Positions 1-9,194 of a stretch of DNA of 42,726 bases are shown here, piece by piece. The stretch is taken from contig CALUQE010000019.1 of NCBI GenBank assembly GCA_944322845.1, forward strand, positions 1-42,726, written 5' to 3'. Made by a program: the position numbers and the translations under genes. The DNA comes from Candidatus Gastranaerophilales bacterium. Its GTDB lineage: Bacteria > Cyanobacteriota > Vampirovibrionia > Gastranaerophilales > Gastranaerophilaceae. Positions within the stretch are counted from its first letter, which is position 1; each line of letters begins with the position of its first letter. Under the pieces are notes generated by a model that saw only the letters and a list, made by a program, of their open reading frames with translations, made no database searches and was not told the DNA's origin.

Positions 1-270
1 AAAGCCAATCAAACACCGGAACTTCCTAAAGCGAAAATTACACTAAAAGGTAATAAATAATATAAGACAGGTTAAATTGCGGAATTTGCTAAAAAGCAGG
101 AGGCAATAAAGAAAAATTATGCAACAAAACTGCAAGCAATAGATAAAAGCATAAGCGAAACAATCGCTACGGAAGCCAAAGCCAAAAACTATAATCTTGT
201 GCTTTCAAAAGGTATGGTTTTATACGGCGGCGATGACATAACCGCAAGTATTTCAAAAGTTGTAAAATAA
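1..270 (+). pseudogene. OmpH/Skp-family periplasmic chaperone remnant (3' end, two in-frame stops)
   Basis: Reading the frame that ends at the TAA at 268-270 gives a C-terminus with the hallmark of the OmpH/Skp family: a run ending LVLSKGMVLYGGDDIT followed by a short amphipathic helix. Family members are small periplasmic chaperones for outer-membrane proteins. The frame is broken by TAA at 58-60 and again by TAA at 73-75, while the coding-like sequence continues on both sides, so this is a decayed copy rather than a short gene. The 5' part lies outside the window. An intact paralogue probably exists elsewhere in the genome; that is inference. Confidence 0.6.
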
Positions 271-290
271 TTGGATAATTTTTAATCAAA

Positions 291-318
291 AAGCCTCGAA
301 AAATTCGGGGCTTTTTTG
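291..318 (+). terminator. Rho-independent terminator after the OmpH remnant
   Basis: A 9-bp stem (292-300 with 304-312, one G-U pair) with a 3-base loop is followed by a run of T at 312-317. It sits 20 bases after the remnant's stop codon, so it is the old terminator of that gene. Confidence 0.75.
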
Positions 319-333
319 CATGAGAATTTATAA

Positions 334-498
334 AAGCTGAGTAGGTTGTGGGTTTCTACCCCAACGAAAATAAATCAAGCCGGAAGAGTTGGTCTTAAAG
401 CTCATAAAAGTTTGGCAGGCGAAGAATCTGCTAGTATAATCTGTCCCGAACAGGACAACTTTAAAAGAAAAATGACAGAGAATTTTGAGAAACTTTAA
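334..498 (+). other. Unrecognised coding-like fragment
   Basis: An open frame without a convincing start runs to TAA at 496-498 and encodes about 55 residues, ending ICPEQDNFKRKMTENFEKL. The composition looks like protein and not random AT-rich sequence, but I do not recognise it and there is no ribosome site. Given the broken genes on both sides, it is probably the tail of another decayed gene. Confidence 0.25.
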
Positions 499-784
499 AG
501 ATAAGGTGTACTGTGATAATCAAAGTGTCTGTTATAAGAAATCAATCTGTCTGTTCTTTTACATAGCTCAACCGGTGTGATTATTTTGGGCAAATGGTTT
601 CGAGACAAGGCTTTTAACCTATTTTTGTACTAGTATATATTCTTTGTTTTTCATCGTAGACACACATTAGCTCGGAATTAAATGTATTGGAACATCACTT
701 GGGAGATTTTCATATCCTCTTTTTATTAATATCTCTGTTGTTAGTTTTATAGCTTTTCCATTTTGTCGATAATTTATCAAACTT
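499..784. other. Gene-poor decayed stretch
   Basis: No gene-length frame is present. On the minus strand, about 667-780, a 38-codon frame (ending NLPSDVPIHLIPS) looks coding-like but has no start context. The stretch reads as a junction of degraded fragments between the OmpH remnant and the transporter tail. Confidence 0.3.
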
Positions 785-1061
785 CAACCTCGTATTCCAG
801 CAGAAAATGTCCTCTCTTATAAGTACATTTATGTCAAATGCTTCAAGCTCTTATGCGACAATCAAAGCAAATTCATACGTTTATAAATCATTGCTTTCCC
901 AATCAAGACTGATGGCTTATGTAGATGTATTTTCAATTTTTGCCCTTATTGCATTTCTGCTTATTCCTCTGGCATTTTTATTTAATACGGAAAACAAGCA
1001 TAAGGAATCCAGCAAGCACAAAACAATTATGATGAAACAGATTCCGGGAGACAGAATTTAA
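780..1061 (+). pseudogene. C-terminal fragment of an EmrB/QacA-type (DHA2) MFS efflux transporter
   Basis: The first ATG in frame is at 807, but coding-like sequence begins about 780. The fragment has the typical end of DHA2 drug/proton antiporters: a polar stretch, then a motif of the type QSRLMAYVDVF, then one last membrane helix (about residues 44-61) and a basic cytoplasmic tail. Full-length members have about 500 residues and 14 helices; only the last helix remains here. An in-frame stop lies at 750-752. Function is therefore lost. The family call rests on the tail only. Confidence 0.5.
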
Positions 1062-1116
1062 GTTATTACCATTTCTGTACCTAAGCGACCGGAACGCCGT
1101 CATTACTCTGTTCATC

Positions 1117-1713
1117 TCAGACTTTTTCCAACTCTTCAAACCAATCAATCAAAGGTTTTTTCTCGCCAAAAGAAAAATTAAATCCCCGCTCAAAATCCGG
1201 ATCGGTTAAAAATTCATAGCTGATGTTAAAAGCAACAGGCTCTTCCTTTACCCCCAGCTTTTTAAACTTTTCTACAGAAATTGTATTTCCGCCGTCCTCC
1301 AGAACATTTGAATAATTTAACCCCTGGAAACAACAAAAAGGTGCTTTAATTTTTCCGTTTTCGCCTACTGTAGGAAGCCCGAAAGAGCGGCATACAATCC
1401 CCCTGTAATCATAAACAGCACAAACATTATCAATCAGAAATGGACAATCGTATAAAAACTTCTTGCCTTCGAAATTTTTCTTTGCGTCAAGCGTAGTTTT
1501 TATATTATTAACAATAGCTTCTTTGGTTTTTATATCAAGATAGAGCGTCCCCCTCATCAAGTATTCAAACTCTATTTGAGAATACGGAAATTGTGCATTC
1601 TGACAACACTTCCCGCAGCCTTTTTTACAAAATATATAAGGCTTTTGACTCTCAAAAAATTTATCAAATTTTTTGCTGAGAAAATTTAAATATGTAATAT
1701 AGTTTTCTATCAT
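1117..1713 (-). CDS. YkgJ-family cysteine cluster protein (putative Zn/Fe-binding)
   Basis: The protein has 198 residues and two cysteine clusters: C29, C33, C36 and C37 near the start (CKKGCGKCC), then C90, C98, C108 and C127-C128. This pattern (Cx3Cx2CC ... CPFL ... C ... CRxFG) defines the YkgJ/UPF0153 family, thought to hold a zinc or iron-sulfur site. The exact reaction is unknown in the family. No signal peptide, so cytoplasmic. The ATG at 1711-1713 is preceded by AAGG about 8 bases upstream. It stands alone between the decayed region and the divergent gene at 1869. Confidence 0.85.
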   Translation of the reverse strand: MIENYITYLNFLSKKFDKFFESQKPYIFCKKGCGKCCQNAQFPYSQIEFEYLMRGTLYLDIKTKEAIVNNIKTTLDAKKNFEGKKFLYDCPFLIDNVCAVYDYRGIVCRSFGLPTVGENGKIKAPFCCFQGLNYSNVLEDGGNTISVEKFKKLGVKEEPVAFNISYEFLTDPDFERGFNFSFGEKKPLIDWFEELEKV

Positions 1714-1868
1714 TTTATTTAACCTTATTATATCCCAAACCTCTTAAATCTCATACTAAAGTTATAGTGATTTTGCAAAAAATAATCCTCCATTCTAATG
1801 ATTTATTTTCTTTTTAATATTGTTAATCTATAAATGTAAAAGAGTCTGAGAATATAGAAAGGAATAGT

Positions 1869-2516
1869 ATGAGAATTAACAATGTAGGGCTTACCCCAAA
1901 CCAAAAAAGCGCTAATCCGTTCAAGACATCTCGCAATTCAACAACAAATCCATTCCAAAACGTAAATTTTGAAGGGAATACTTTGCAATTTGCCGATGTT
2001 TTTGAAGGATTTCAGCCAAAGAACACAAGCAAATTAAAAATGATTACATCCTCAGTTGCAGGAAGCATGACAAAATTACGCAACAGTATTACAGAACCTA
2101 TTGTAAATTTTGTTAAAAGGATTGGAGAAGGACTTTCTAACGCATGGACTTATGCCAAGAACAAAAATGTTTCTGACTTAGCTGGTGTTAAAGCTATTAA
2201 TGAAGTCATGAGTACTGATATTGTTGATATTGGTAAGGGACTCTCAAACTCTATATCCGATTTAGGTAAAGGCATTTCCGAAAAAATGTCTTTCTTGAAC
2301 ACTGACGTTTCAGATATCGGTAAAGGAATTTCTAAGAAAATGTCATTCCTTAATACAGATGTAACTGATATCGGAAAAGGCCTTGCAGGCAAGTGGAATG
2401 CTTTAATCAGCAAAGTTCACAGCGGCAATAAGATTACAAAAGATACTTCTGTAGAAGATTTAAAGGCAATGTGGCAAAATGAAATCAAGCTTGCTGAAGA
2501 AAAGGAGGCTGCATAA
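1869..2516 (+). CDS. Hypothetical protein with DIGKG repeats and an N-terminal MRIN...NFEG tag
   Basis: I do not recognise this 215-residue protein. Residues 1-50 are low-complexity, polar and N-rich and contain NVNFEG. Residues about 110-175 contain four related units built around DIGKG or DLGKG (TDIVDIGKGLS, SDLGKGISEKMSFLN, TDVSDIGKGISKKMSFLN, TDVTDIGKGLAGK). Such amphipathic repeats suggest a membrane-surface or self-assembling helix. AAAGGA precedes the ATG. Its stop overlaps the start of the next gene (TAATG at 2514-2518), so the two are translationally coupled. The N-terminus resembles those of three other small proteins here (21367, 33574, 13918). Confidence 0.75.
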   Translation: MRINNVGLTPNQKSANPFKTSRNSTTNPFQNVNFEGNTLQFADVFEGFQPKNTSKLKMITSSVAGSMTKLRNSITEPIVNFVKRIGEGLSNAWTYAKNKNVSDLAGVKAINEVMSTDIVDIGKGLSNSISDLGKGISEKMSFLNTDVSDIGKGISKKMSFLNTDVTDIGKGLAGKWNALISKVHSGNKITKDTSVEDLKAMWQNEIKLAEEKEAA

Positions 2517-2872
2517 TGAATAAAAATGTAGCAGAAATTATTGACGCTCTTGCAGCGCATCAGGATAACGCTTCTATTGAAGTCTTGGAAGAATTGGGAA
2601 CAAATTCTCCTGATAATGAAGTCAGAGAATACACTTCACGTGCTCTTGTAAGAAAAAATGTTCACGACTCTTTAAAGATTGTAATTGTAAATCAGGGCAA
2701 AGGCATCAATGACCTTTCTCCGGCAGTTGCAATGAGTACAATCAATGAAATACTTTCTCTTAAAGATAAGGCAGAAGTTATTAAGATTTTGGATGATACA
2801 ATCAATATGCATTCTGACGAATCCGTAAGAGAAAATGCAAGATCCGTAAAATCATTACTGGCATTGAGCTAA
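2516..2872 (+). CDS. Small HEAT-repeat-like helical protein
   Basis: A 118-residue, all-helical, acidic protein. Spacing of motifs such as NSPDNEVREYTSRALVRK and HSDESVRENARSVKSLL resembles HEAT/armadillo-like repeats, which act as protein-binding scaffolds; I cannot name a partner. It has a near-perfect ribosome site (AAAGGAGG at about 2501-2508) inside the end of the upstream gene and overlaps that gene by one base, so the pair is one operon and the proteins probably act together. A strong terminator follows. Confidence 0.75.
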   Translation: MNKNVAEIIDALAAHQDNASIEVLEELGTNSPDNEVREYTSRALVRKNVHDSLKIVIVNQGKGINDLSPAVAMSTINEILSLKDKAEVIKILDDTINMHSDESVRENARSVKSLLALS

Positions 2873-2894
2873 TGGTTAATAAATAAAAGAAGAG

Positions 2895-2920
2895 AAGCCG
2901 CCTTAACGGGCGGCTTTTTT
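2895..2920 (+). terminator. Rho-independent terminator of the 1869-2872 operon
   Basis: An 8-bp GC-rich stem, AAGCCGCC at 2895-2902 pairing with 2909-2916, is followed by a T run to 2920. Confidence 0.9.
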
Positions 2921-2940
2921 ATGGATTGTAGAAAAACTGA

Positions 2941-2965
2941 GGGCGGCGATTGAAAATCGCCGCCC
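2941..2965 (-). terminator. Terminator of the adhesin gene (minus strand)
   Basis: A perfect 11-bp inverted repeat (2941-2951 with 2955-2965, 3-base loop) lies 19 bases past the adhesin stop codon. Read on the minus strand it is followed shortly by TTTTT. Confidence 0.8.
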
Positions 2966-2984
2966 CTCTATTATCAAATAAATC

Positions 2985-5900
2985 TTATTTTCCGAGAAGG
3001 AAATTAAATCCGAGCTGGAAGCCTACACCGGTTCTGCCTACGTTTCTAAGAACAGCTTGCAGATATCCGGAGAATCTGTCGCCCCATCTCTTTGTAAAAC
3101 CAAGACCGTACTGAATGTAGCCTCTTTCCATTTCAACCTGCGGAAGTCCGACGTTTCCTGCGCGGCCGCCAACAGCACCGTTTAAGTTATACATATACTG
3201 TAATGTACCGTAGATGCTGAAAGTTTCTTTTTCCCAGATTAAGTTTACACCAGGAGCCAGGTTAACACCGTTCAGCATTCCTGCCATCATGCCCATCTGA
3301 CCATAGTCTGAATGCCAGTTTTGCTGACCAAAGAAGTTATATGCAGCCATTAAGTTAGGCTGTAATACCCAGTCTCTGTGGAATCTCCAGTTGTAAGCAA
3401 GTTTGGTTGCTGCACCTGCAAAGTAGTTGAAGGCATTATCCGTATGTCCGCCTACATCCATACTGTTTTCATAGACACCGCCGTATACCAAACCGCCGAC
3501 AATGAAGTTATTTTTATACCATGTTCCTAAGAAACCTGCCTGACCGCCGTTCTGGTAAGCACCAATTCCAGGGTAAGCCTGGTGTGCACCATTATAACCG
3601 ACGTAAGCTGTCGGCATAAACTTCCAGCCATTTTTCAGTTCTTTTAATCCGAAGTCAGCACCGATTAATGCACCGTAAGCATTGTTTCCTACTCTTCCGA
3701 GGCCGCTTACGTTCATATTCAGATTTTCAAATGTTCCGTACATTTTGTACCAGAGACCGCCGTCTTTGCGGGAATATTGATATGGTGCAAAGAGCGGATT
3801 TGATGAAGCGTATCTGTTAGCCATCACACCGGAATAAGCAACGCCGCCGTCTTCATCCTTAAAGCTCGGAAGAACCATTGAGTGGGTAAATAACATATCA
3901 TCAATTGCCAACTGGTTCATCCACTGCGCAACAGTAGCTACCTGACCTCTGAATACTTGCGGATTGAAGTCCACCAAATCGAGTGAATAATGCAATCCTG
4001 AACCGCTTCCGTGCTGGTTAAGCTGATAATAACCGATAGGTGTAAATTCCGTTCTTCTGGTAATTTCTATATTACCTTGAAGCGGATTTCCGTTTTCATC
4101 CACAAATACGTGATCTAAGATTATATTTCTGTCAATCGGCGCATCCCAACCGAAGATATCACCGTTTAAGCTCCAGTTATCAATTCTTGCGGTACCGTTA
4201 CCGGTCATGCTTGAAACCAGAAACTGGTCGTTGCTTGTGTAATGATTTCCGCGTGCGTGAATATCCATGTTGAAATTAGTTTGACCGTTTATTGCAAGTT
4301 CTGTAATATTGTGCTGAACTCTTTCACCGTTTGCAACATTTACCAGAGCCGCATGCATAACTCCGTCTTGATCCACAACCCCGTTACCGCTTATTTTGTC
4401 CAGCGTAAACGTACCATTTTTGACGATGAATGCGGAATTTGCATCGATTGTCATGTCACCGCCTTCAATAGTACCGTTTGCAAGTGTAAATGTTGAACCG
4501 TTTTCACCATCCGCACCTTTAGTAATATTGATTTCACCATCTTTTATAAAGCTGCCTTTTCCGAGAGTTAGCTGAGCATCGTTGTATATGTTCAACACCC
4601 CGCTATTTTGTTCTAAAGAAGCCGTGTCTGAATTATTAATTAATCCATTTGCATTAATAGTTCCGCCGGCTTGATTTATAATTTTGCCATCCCATTGATC
4701 TTCGTTATCAAGATTGAGTACCGCGCTATTAAGAGTTAGTGTTGAACCTTTTTGTATATCAAGGGCAACAGCATCAGCAATAGTGCTAGTTCCTCCAATA
4801 GTAAGTTTTGAACCATCTAAAAGATTTAAGTTACCAGATGTAGCATTGATTATAAAGGCTGGATCTTTTGTATTACCATAATTTAAAGTTCCATCGCCTG
4901 TTAACGTTATTACAGAAGTGCTGGCAAGTTTGTCGTTGTCATCGACACCTACAACACCAGTCCCTGTAACTTTTATGTTGCCGCTGGTTTGAATAGCAAC
5001 TTCATTCTCAATATAACTTCCTGTTGTTATGTCAAGATTATTAGATCCAACAGTCAAACTTCCGCTATTAGCTTGTAAAGCCCCTGTTGAAGTTAAACCG
5101 CTTACGTCAAGAGAAGAAGTGTCATTTTGAACACCTTCTTTTCCGAGAACAATTGTACCTGACCAATTGTCACCGCTATTAAGTACAACGCTTCCGCCGT
5201 TGTTGATATTTAATTTAGAAGTGCTGTCGATTTTTGTTGTGACATCTCCAGCTATTGAACTGTCTTTACCTATTGTAATATCACTGCCGTTTGTTACATT
5301 AAATTTACCGGTATCGGCATCAAGAACTCCGTTTCCGCCGGTAAATCCGTTTGTTGTAAGCTCCCCGCCGGTAAGATTTATCGTACCTGCCCAGGTATCA
5401 GCACTACCAGCTCCTTTATCAAGAATTACACTTCCGGCATTAATATCATAAGTACTTCCGGCAGTAACATCTACAATTGCATTCGCAGCAACACTTCCGC
5501 CTGTTTGCTGCAGAGAACCGGCAGTTCCGTTATATCCTATGTTTAAGTTGCCGCCTGTTATATTTGCGCTAAGCTGGTTTCCGGAATTAATTGCATTGAT
5601 TGTACCTGTAGTTACATCTCTTGTTAAAACATTCAAGATAGAGTTATCAAGAGTTACAATTCCATTGTTTGTAAAATTATTAACAACAATAGAAGCCTGA
5701 TTTGTTCCGCCTCCGGAAGTTAAACTGCCGCCTGTTGCGATAGTTATTGCATCTTGAGTAATTGAACCGGTATTAGTTCCTGAATTATTAATAGTTATAC
5801 TGCTATTATCCGCTGTAGAATTTGAATCAGTAATTGTTCCGCTGTTGCTGAAACTATTGTCAACTGTTATTGAGCCCGTATTTTCAAAAGTACCCGTAAT

Positions 5901-8249
5901 CTTTACGGAATCCTGTGTAATGCTTCCGCTGTTTGAACCGCCAACGGTTGTTATGCTACTGTTATTGACGGCAGCATTTGAATCTGTAATTGTTCCTGTG
6001 TTATGAAATTCTTGTTTGGCACTAATAGTTCCGGTATTATCATAATTTCCATTTATAGTTACAATATTATCTATAATTGTACTTGAATTACCGCCTTCTC
6101 CTGCAGTAGTAGAGCCGGAACCTTCATAAGCACCGTAATTATTAAATACATCAGCTACAACATCTTTATTTTCTGTTTTGAATGTTGCTCCGGCATTGTT
6201 TGTTATTGTATCTGCAACAATTGAGCCTGAACCTTTATTTTCAAAAGTACCGTTGTTTGTAATACTTGTAACAGCCTTATCGTTTCCGATAGAGCCATAA
6301 TTGTTCAATGTTCCGTCAATTATAAGGCTATCAACATTAATTTCTGCTCCTGTTGAAGTTTCTGAACCGTTGTTGTAAGTTCCGCCGGAAGCAATTGTAA
6401 TAGCCTCTTGTGTTATAGAGCCTGTATTAGTTCCGCTTCCGAGAGTTAAAGAACCTGCACCTTTGACTTCTCCTGCATTATCAAACCGACCTGCCTGCAC
6501 ATTAGTAGAATTGTTTGTAAATGTTGCACCTTGTTCGTTTGTTATTGTATCTGCAATAACTGAGCCGGTAGTTGTAGTCGTCAAAGAACCCTGATTCTTT
6601 AATGTACCTGTTTCTATAGATCCTGAATTTTCAAATGCGTTACTTCCACCGGATGCTATAGTTACAGAATCCTGTTCTATAGTTCCGGAGTTACTGCCGT
6701 CTGAAACCGTTAAATTGCCGGAACCTTCAACCTTACCGGCGTTAGTAAATTCCTGCCCCTGACCGATAGTCAGAGTATTATCATTCGCAAGTACAGAATT
6801 TTTATTAACTTGTACGTTTACGGCATCTCCGATAGCAGAATTCGTTCCGACAGTAAATTTACCTGTTGTTTGACCGTCAGAACTTCCGATATTTAAATTC
6901 CCGCCGGTAATAGTTAGACTTCCGCCCGACGGAATACCTGTTTGAGTTTCCCAGTTAAGCGTACCGTTTGATACCTTAGAAGTTCCGCCGAAGAAAGTTC
7001 CCGTAACTGTTGTCTCTGCACCTGCAACTTGCTGGGTAAATGTTCCCACAAATTTGGAATTATCACCGCCAAAAGAAGAAGAGCCCGTATTTGTAATTGT
7101 TCCGTCTCCGTAAATATCACTGTTAAAGGTATTTGTTTTACCGGCACTTGATGAAGTCACGACAGAACCTGCGTTATAAATACTGTTTGAGGCGTCGCCG
7201 CTTTTTGCGGAGAAAGTTACATCCTGCAATGTTGCAGTTGCATTTTGGGCATTATATAAAGCTCCGCCTTTATTAGCTTTGTTGCCTGTAAAAGTTGCAC
7301 CGTTTACATTAACAGTCGCTGTATTGTAAATCGCCCCGCCAGTAACTGCAGAATTTCCTTCAAAAGTTGCACCCTGAATTTCAACTTCTGTAATATTATA
7401 GATTGCTCCGCCATTACCTGCTGCTTCATTGTCTGTAAATCGAGCACCGCTTCCTATTGTAACCTTACCTGCCTGCTCATAAGTAAATGTTTGAGCCGTA
7501 GAAATTGCTCCGCCGTTTCCTGCTGCAATATTATCTTCAAATCTAGCCCCTGAACCTATTGTAAGGTTTGTCATATCACTTACTAAAGCACCGCCGTCGC
7601 CGGTTAATGCCTCATTTTTCGTAAATACAGCTCCGGCTCCGATTGTAGCTGTAGAGCCGTTTGGATTTGATATAAACAATCCGCCGCCTGAAGCTGCTGT
7701 GTTGCTTTCTACATTAATAGCCTGACCAATTGTGGTAGCGCTGTTTTCAATATACATAGCGCCGCCAATTCCCGGTGAATTTCCCTGACCAGCAGAATTG
7801 CCGGAAAAATTGACATGCTCGCCTATTGCAAGAGAAGTTGCATTTCCTACATACACCGCACCGGCAGCCGGTACATTTACGCCCTTATTATTATCTTCAA
7901 AAGAAGTATAATCACCAATACTTATCTCTGTTCCGGAAGCATAGCTGTATATTGCTCCGCCGCCGCCCCATGGCGCGCTATTGCTGTTACCTTGAAAAGT
8001 TGCATGGACACCTTGTGTACCATCGTTAATTGTCAAATTCCCTAAATTATGAATACCTCCGCTATTTTCACCTCTATTATTAGAAATATTTACATTATTT
8101 TCAATAATAAGATGATCTCCGGCGTTATTTATCAAAGCTGTCGTATCTTGACCTGTAATATCAGAACTGATTGTAGTGTCTGCTGCCTTAACAGGCAAAA
8201 AAGACATACAGCATACCATTAGTGCAGTAATTAGCTTCTTATTTTCCAT
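2985..8249 (-). CDS. Giant autotransporter-type adhesin with Pmp-like GGA(I/L) motifs
   Basis: The 1754-residue protein starts with a signal peptide (cleavage near VKA-AD, residues 20-24). A passenger of about 1,400 residues follows, rich in S, T, N and G and built of beta-helix style repeats. Its first third repeats GGAIY, GGAIS or GGALY next to GNxA, much like the GGA(I/L/V) motif of chlamydial polymorphic membrane proteins. From about residue 1430 (FNPQVFRGQVATVAQWMNQL) to the end is an aromatic, alternating-residue autotransporter beta-barrel. The last residues are FNFLLGK and not the usual terminal F. Expected role: surface adhesion. AAGGAAG precedes the ATG. Long internal repeats make it prone to recombination. 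Confidence 0.85.
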   Translation of the reverse strand: MENKKLITALMVCCMSFLPVKAADTTISSDITGQDTTALINNAGDHLIIENNVNISNNRGENSGGIHNLGNLTINDGTQGVHATFQGNSNSAPWGGGGAIYSYASGTEISIGDYTSFEDNNKGVNVPAAGAVYVGNATSLAIGEHVNFSGNSAGQGNSPGIGGAMYIENSATTIGQAINVESNTAASGGGLFISNPNGSTATIGAGAVFTKNEALTGDGGALVSDMTNLTIGSGARFEDNIAAGNGGAISTAQTFTYEQAGKVTIGSGARFTDNEAAGNGGAIYNITEVEIQGATFEGNSAVTGGAIYNTATVNVNGATFTGNKANKGGALYNAQNATATLQDVTFSAKSGDASNSIYNAGSVVTSSSAGKTNTFNSDIYGDGTITNTGSSSFGGDNSKFVGTFTQQVAGAETTVTGTFFGGTSKVSNGTLNWETQTGIPSGGSLTITGGNLNIGSSDGQTTGKFTVGTNSAIGDAVNVQVNKNSVLANDNTLTIGQGQEFTNAGKVEGSGNLTVSDGSNSGTIEQDSVTIASGGSNAFENSGSIETGTLKNQGSLTTTTTGSVIADTITNEQGATFTNNSTNVQAGRFDNAGEVKGAGSLTLGSGTNTGSITQEAITIASGGTYNNGSETSTGAEINVDSLIIDGTLNNYGSIGNDKAVTSITNNGTFENKGSGSIVADTITNNAGATFKTENKDVVADVFNNYGAYEGSGSTTAGEGGNSSTIIDNIVTINGNYDNTGTISAKQEFHNTGTITDSNAAVNNSSITTVGGSNSGSITQDSVKITGTFENTGSITVDNSFSNSGTITDSNSTADNSSITINNSGTNTGSITQDAITIATGGSLTSGGGTNQASIVVNNFTNNGIVTLDNSILNVLTRDVTTGTINAINSGNQLSANITGGNLNIGYNGTAGSLQQTGGSVAANAIVDVTAGSTYDINAGSVILDKGAGSADTWAGTINLTGGELTTNGFTGGNGVLDADTGKFNVTNGSDITIGKDSSIAGDVTTKIDSTSKLNINNGGSVVLNSGDNWSGTIVLGKEGVQNDTSSLDVSGLTSTGALQANSGSLTVGSNNLDITTGSYIENEVAIQTSGNIKVTGTGVVGVDDNDKLASTSVITLTGDGTLNYGNTKDPAFIINATSGNLNLLDGSKLTIGGTSTIADAVALDIQKGSTLTLNSAVLNLDNEDQWDGKIINQAGGTINANGLINNSDTASLEQNSGVLNIYNDAQLTLGKGSFIKDGEINITKGADGENGSTFTLANGTIEGGDMTIDANSAFIVKNGTFTLDKISGNGVVDQDGVMHAALVNVANGERVQHNITELAINGQTNFNMDIHARGNHYTSNDQFLVSSMTGNGTARIDNWSLNGDIFGWDAPIDRNIILDHVFVDENGNPLQGNIEITRRTEFTPIGYYQLNQHGSGSGLHYSLDLVDFNPQVFRGQVATVAQWMNQLAIDDMLFTHSMVLPSFKDEDGGVAYSGVMANRYASSNPLFAPYQYSRKDGGLWYKMYGTFENLNMNVSGLGRVGNNAYGALIGADFGLKELKNGWKFMPTAYVGYNGAHQAYPGIGAYQNGGQAGFLGTWYKNNFIVGGLVYGGVYENSMDVGGHTDNAFNYFAGAATKLAYNWRFHRDWVLQPNLMAAYNFFGQQNWHSDYGQMGMMAGMLNGVNLAPGVNLIWEKETFSIYGTLQYMYNLNGAVGGRAGNVGLPQVEMERGYIQYGLGFTKRWGDRFSGYLQAVLRNVGRTGVGFQLGFNFLLGK

Positions 8250-8276
8250 ACTCTTCCTTTATTAATTCTTTACCCC

Positions 8277-8328
8277 AAAAATGGGACGAGCCCATTATAT
8301 ATAAAGTTTACCTCTAAGCTCGCCCCAT
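8277..8328 (-). terminator. Probable rubrerythrin terminator or adhesin leader hairpin
   Basis: 8281-8291 and 8318-8328 form an 11-bp stem (one G-U pair in the minus-strand RNA) with a 26-base loop, followed on the minus strand by five T. It is downstream of rubrerythrin and 28 bases upstream of the adhesin start, so it could either end the first gene or control entry into the second. Confidence 0.6.
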
Positions 8329-8358
8329 GTCAACTATATATTGAAATCTTAAAAAAAT

Positions 8359-8931
8359 TTAGTACTTTTCTATGTACAATTGAAAATACCCCTGCGGGTG
8401 TTCGCAAACCGGACAAATACAAGGAGCTTCTTTACCAATCTGCGTGTGGCCGCATTTGCGGCAAATCCATTGAGTAACTTCTTCTTTTTTAAATAAAGCA
8501 TTATCTTTCAAAATTCCGGCAAGTGATTCAAATCTGTGTGCATGTCTCTTTTCGATTTCTACTATATTTGAAAACAATTTGGATATTTCATCAAAACCCT
8601 CATCCTTAGCGATTAAAGCGGATTCTTTATACAAAGATTCCCACTCTTCTCTTTCGCCTTCTGCTGCAGAAAGCAGGTTATCAAATGTGCTGCCGAAAAA
8701 GAACGGATAAGAACCTGTTACTCCAAGATGCTTGGCATTCGGAATATGTTTATAAAATAACTTTGCATGTTCTTTTTCGTTTTCTGCGGTTTCAAGAAAA
8801 ACGGCGCTTATTTGTTCATATCCTTCCTGTTTTGCAACTTTAGCGAAAAAAGTATATCTGTTTCTCGCCTGTGACTCTCCTGCAAATGCATTTACTAAAT
8901 TCTGCAATGTTCTTGATTTATCTAAATTCAT
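8359..8931 (-). CDS. Rubrerythrin
   Basis: A 190-residue protein with the two rubrerythrin domains. The N-terminal four-helix ferritin-like domain carries the di-iron ligands E19, the ENEKEH cluster (residues 50-55), the EGEREEWE segment (about 91-98) and EIEKRHAHR (about 125-133). The C-terminal rubredoxin-like domain has C157-x2-C160 and C173-x2-C176 for one Fe(SCys)4 centre. The family reduces hydrogen peroxide in anaerobes and microaerophiles, taking electrons from rubredoxin or NADH systems. Cytoplasmic. GGAGGAG lies just before the ATG. It is a single gene, divergent from flagellin. Confidence 0.96.
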   Translation of the reverse strand: MNLDKSRTLQNLVNAFAGESQARNRYTFFAKVAKQEGYEQISAVFLETAENEKEHAKLFYKHIPNAKHLGVTGSYPFFFGSTFDNLLSAAEGEREEWESLYKESALIAKDEGFDEISKLFSNIVEIEKRHAHRFESLAGILKDNALFKKEEVTQWICRKCGHTQIGKEAPCICPVCEHPQGYFQLYIEKY

Positions 8932-9013
8932 AAAAACTCCTCCCTGTCTATTTAATAAATACTATATAGTTTGCGCTCTGAATATTAGCTGATATGGTAT
9001 GACAGGCGGGTAA

Positions 9014-9042
9014 TTCTATAACTTTAGTTATAGAAGTTTTTT
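9014..9042 (+). terminator. Orphan hairpin with T run between rubrerythrin and flagellin
   Basis: A 9-bp stem (9014-9022 with 9027-9035, loop TTTA) is followed by GTTTTTT. No + strand gene ends here, since rubrerythrin is on the minus strand. It may end a small RNA starting about 8950, or be an insulator for the flagellin promoter. No small RNA could be defined from sequence alone. Confidence 0.4.
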
Positions 9043-9125
9043 ATATTTAATGTCTGTGTAAGCCCGCTAATATTGTGTATTTGAGATTCATCTCCACCAT
9101 TTGTATGATTATCCAACTAAAGTTG

Positions 9126-9152
9126 TAAAGTTCTGTTTTTTCGTGCCGTAAA
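9126..9152 (+). promoter_or_regulatory. Sigma-28 (FliA) flagellar promoter of flagellin
   Basis: TAAAGTTC (9126-9133) and GCCGTAAA (9145-9152) match the sigma-28 consensus TAAAGTTT-N11-GCCGATAA, with exactly 15 bases between TAAA and GCCG. It lies 43 bases before the flagellin ATG. This implies that flagellin is a late-class flagellar gene under FliA. Confidence 0.85.
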
Positions 9153-9194
9153 TCATGAAGAAAGGCAAAGTAAATTTATTGAAAGGAATTTATT

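Noticed and set aside
4242..5451. Plus-strand frames inside the adhesin gene
   Set aside because: They are antisense shadows of the repeat-rich coding strand, without ribosome sites or coding character.
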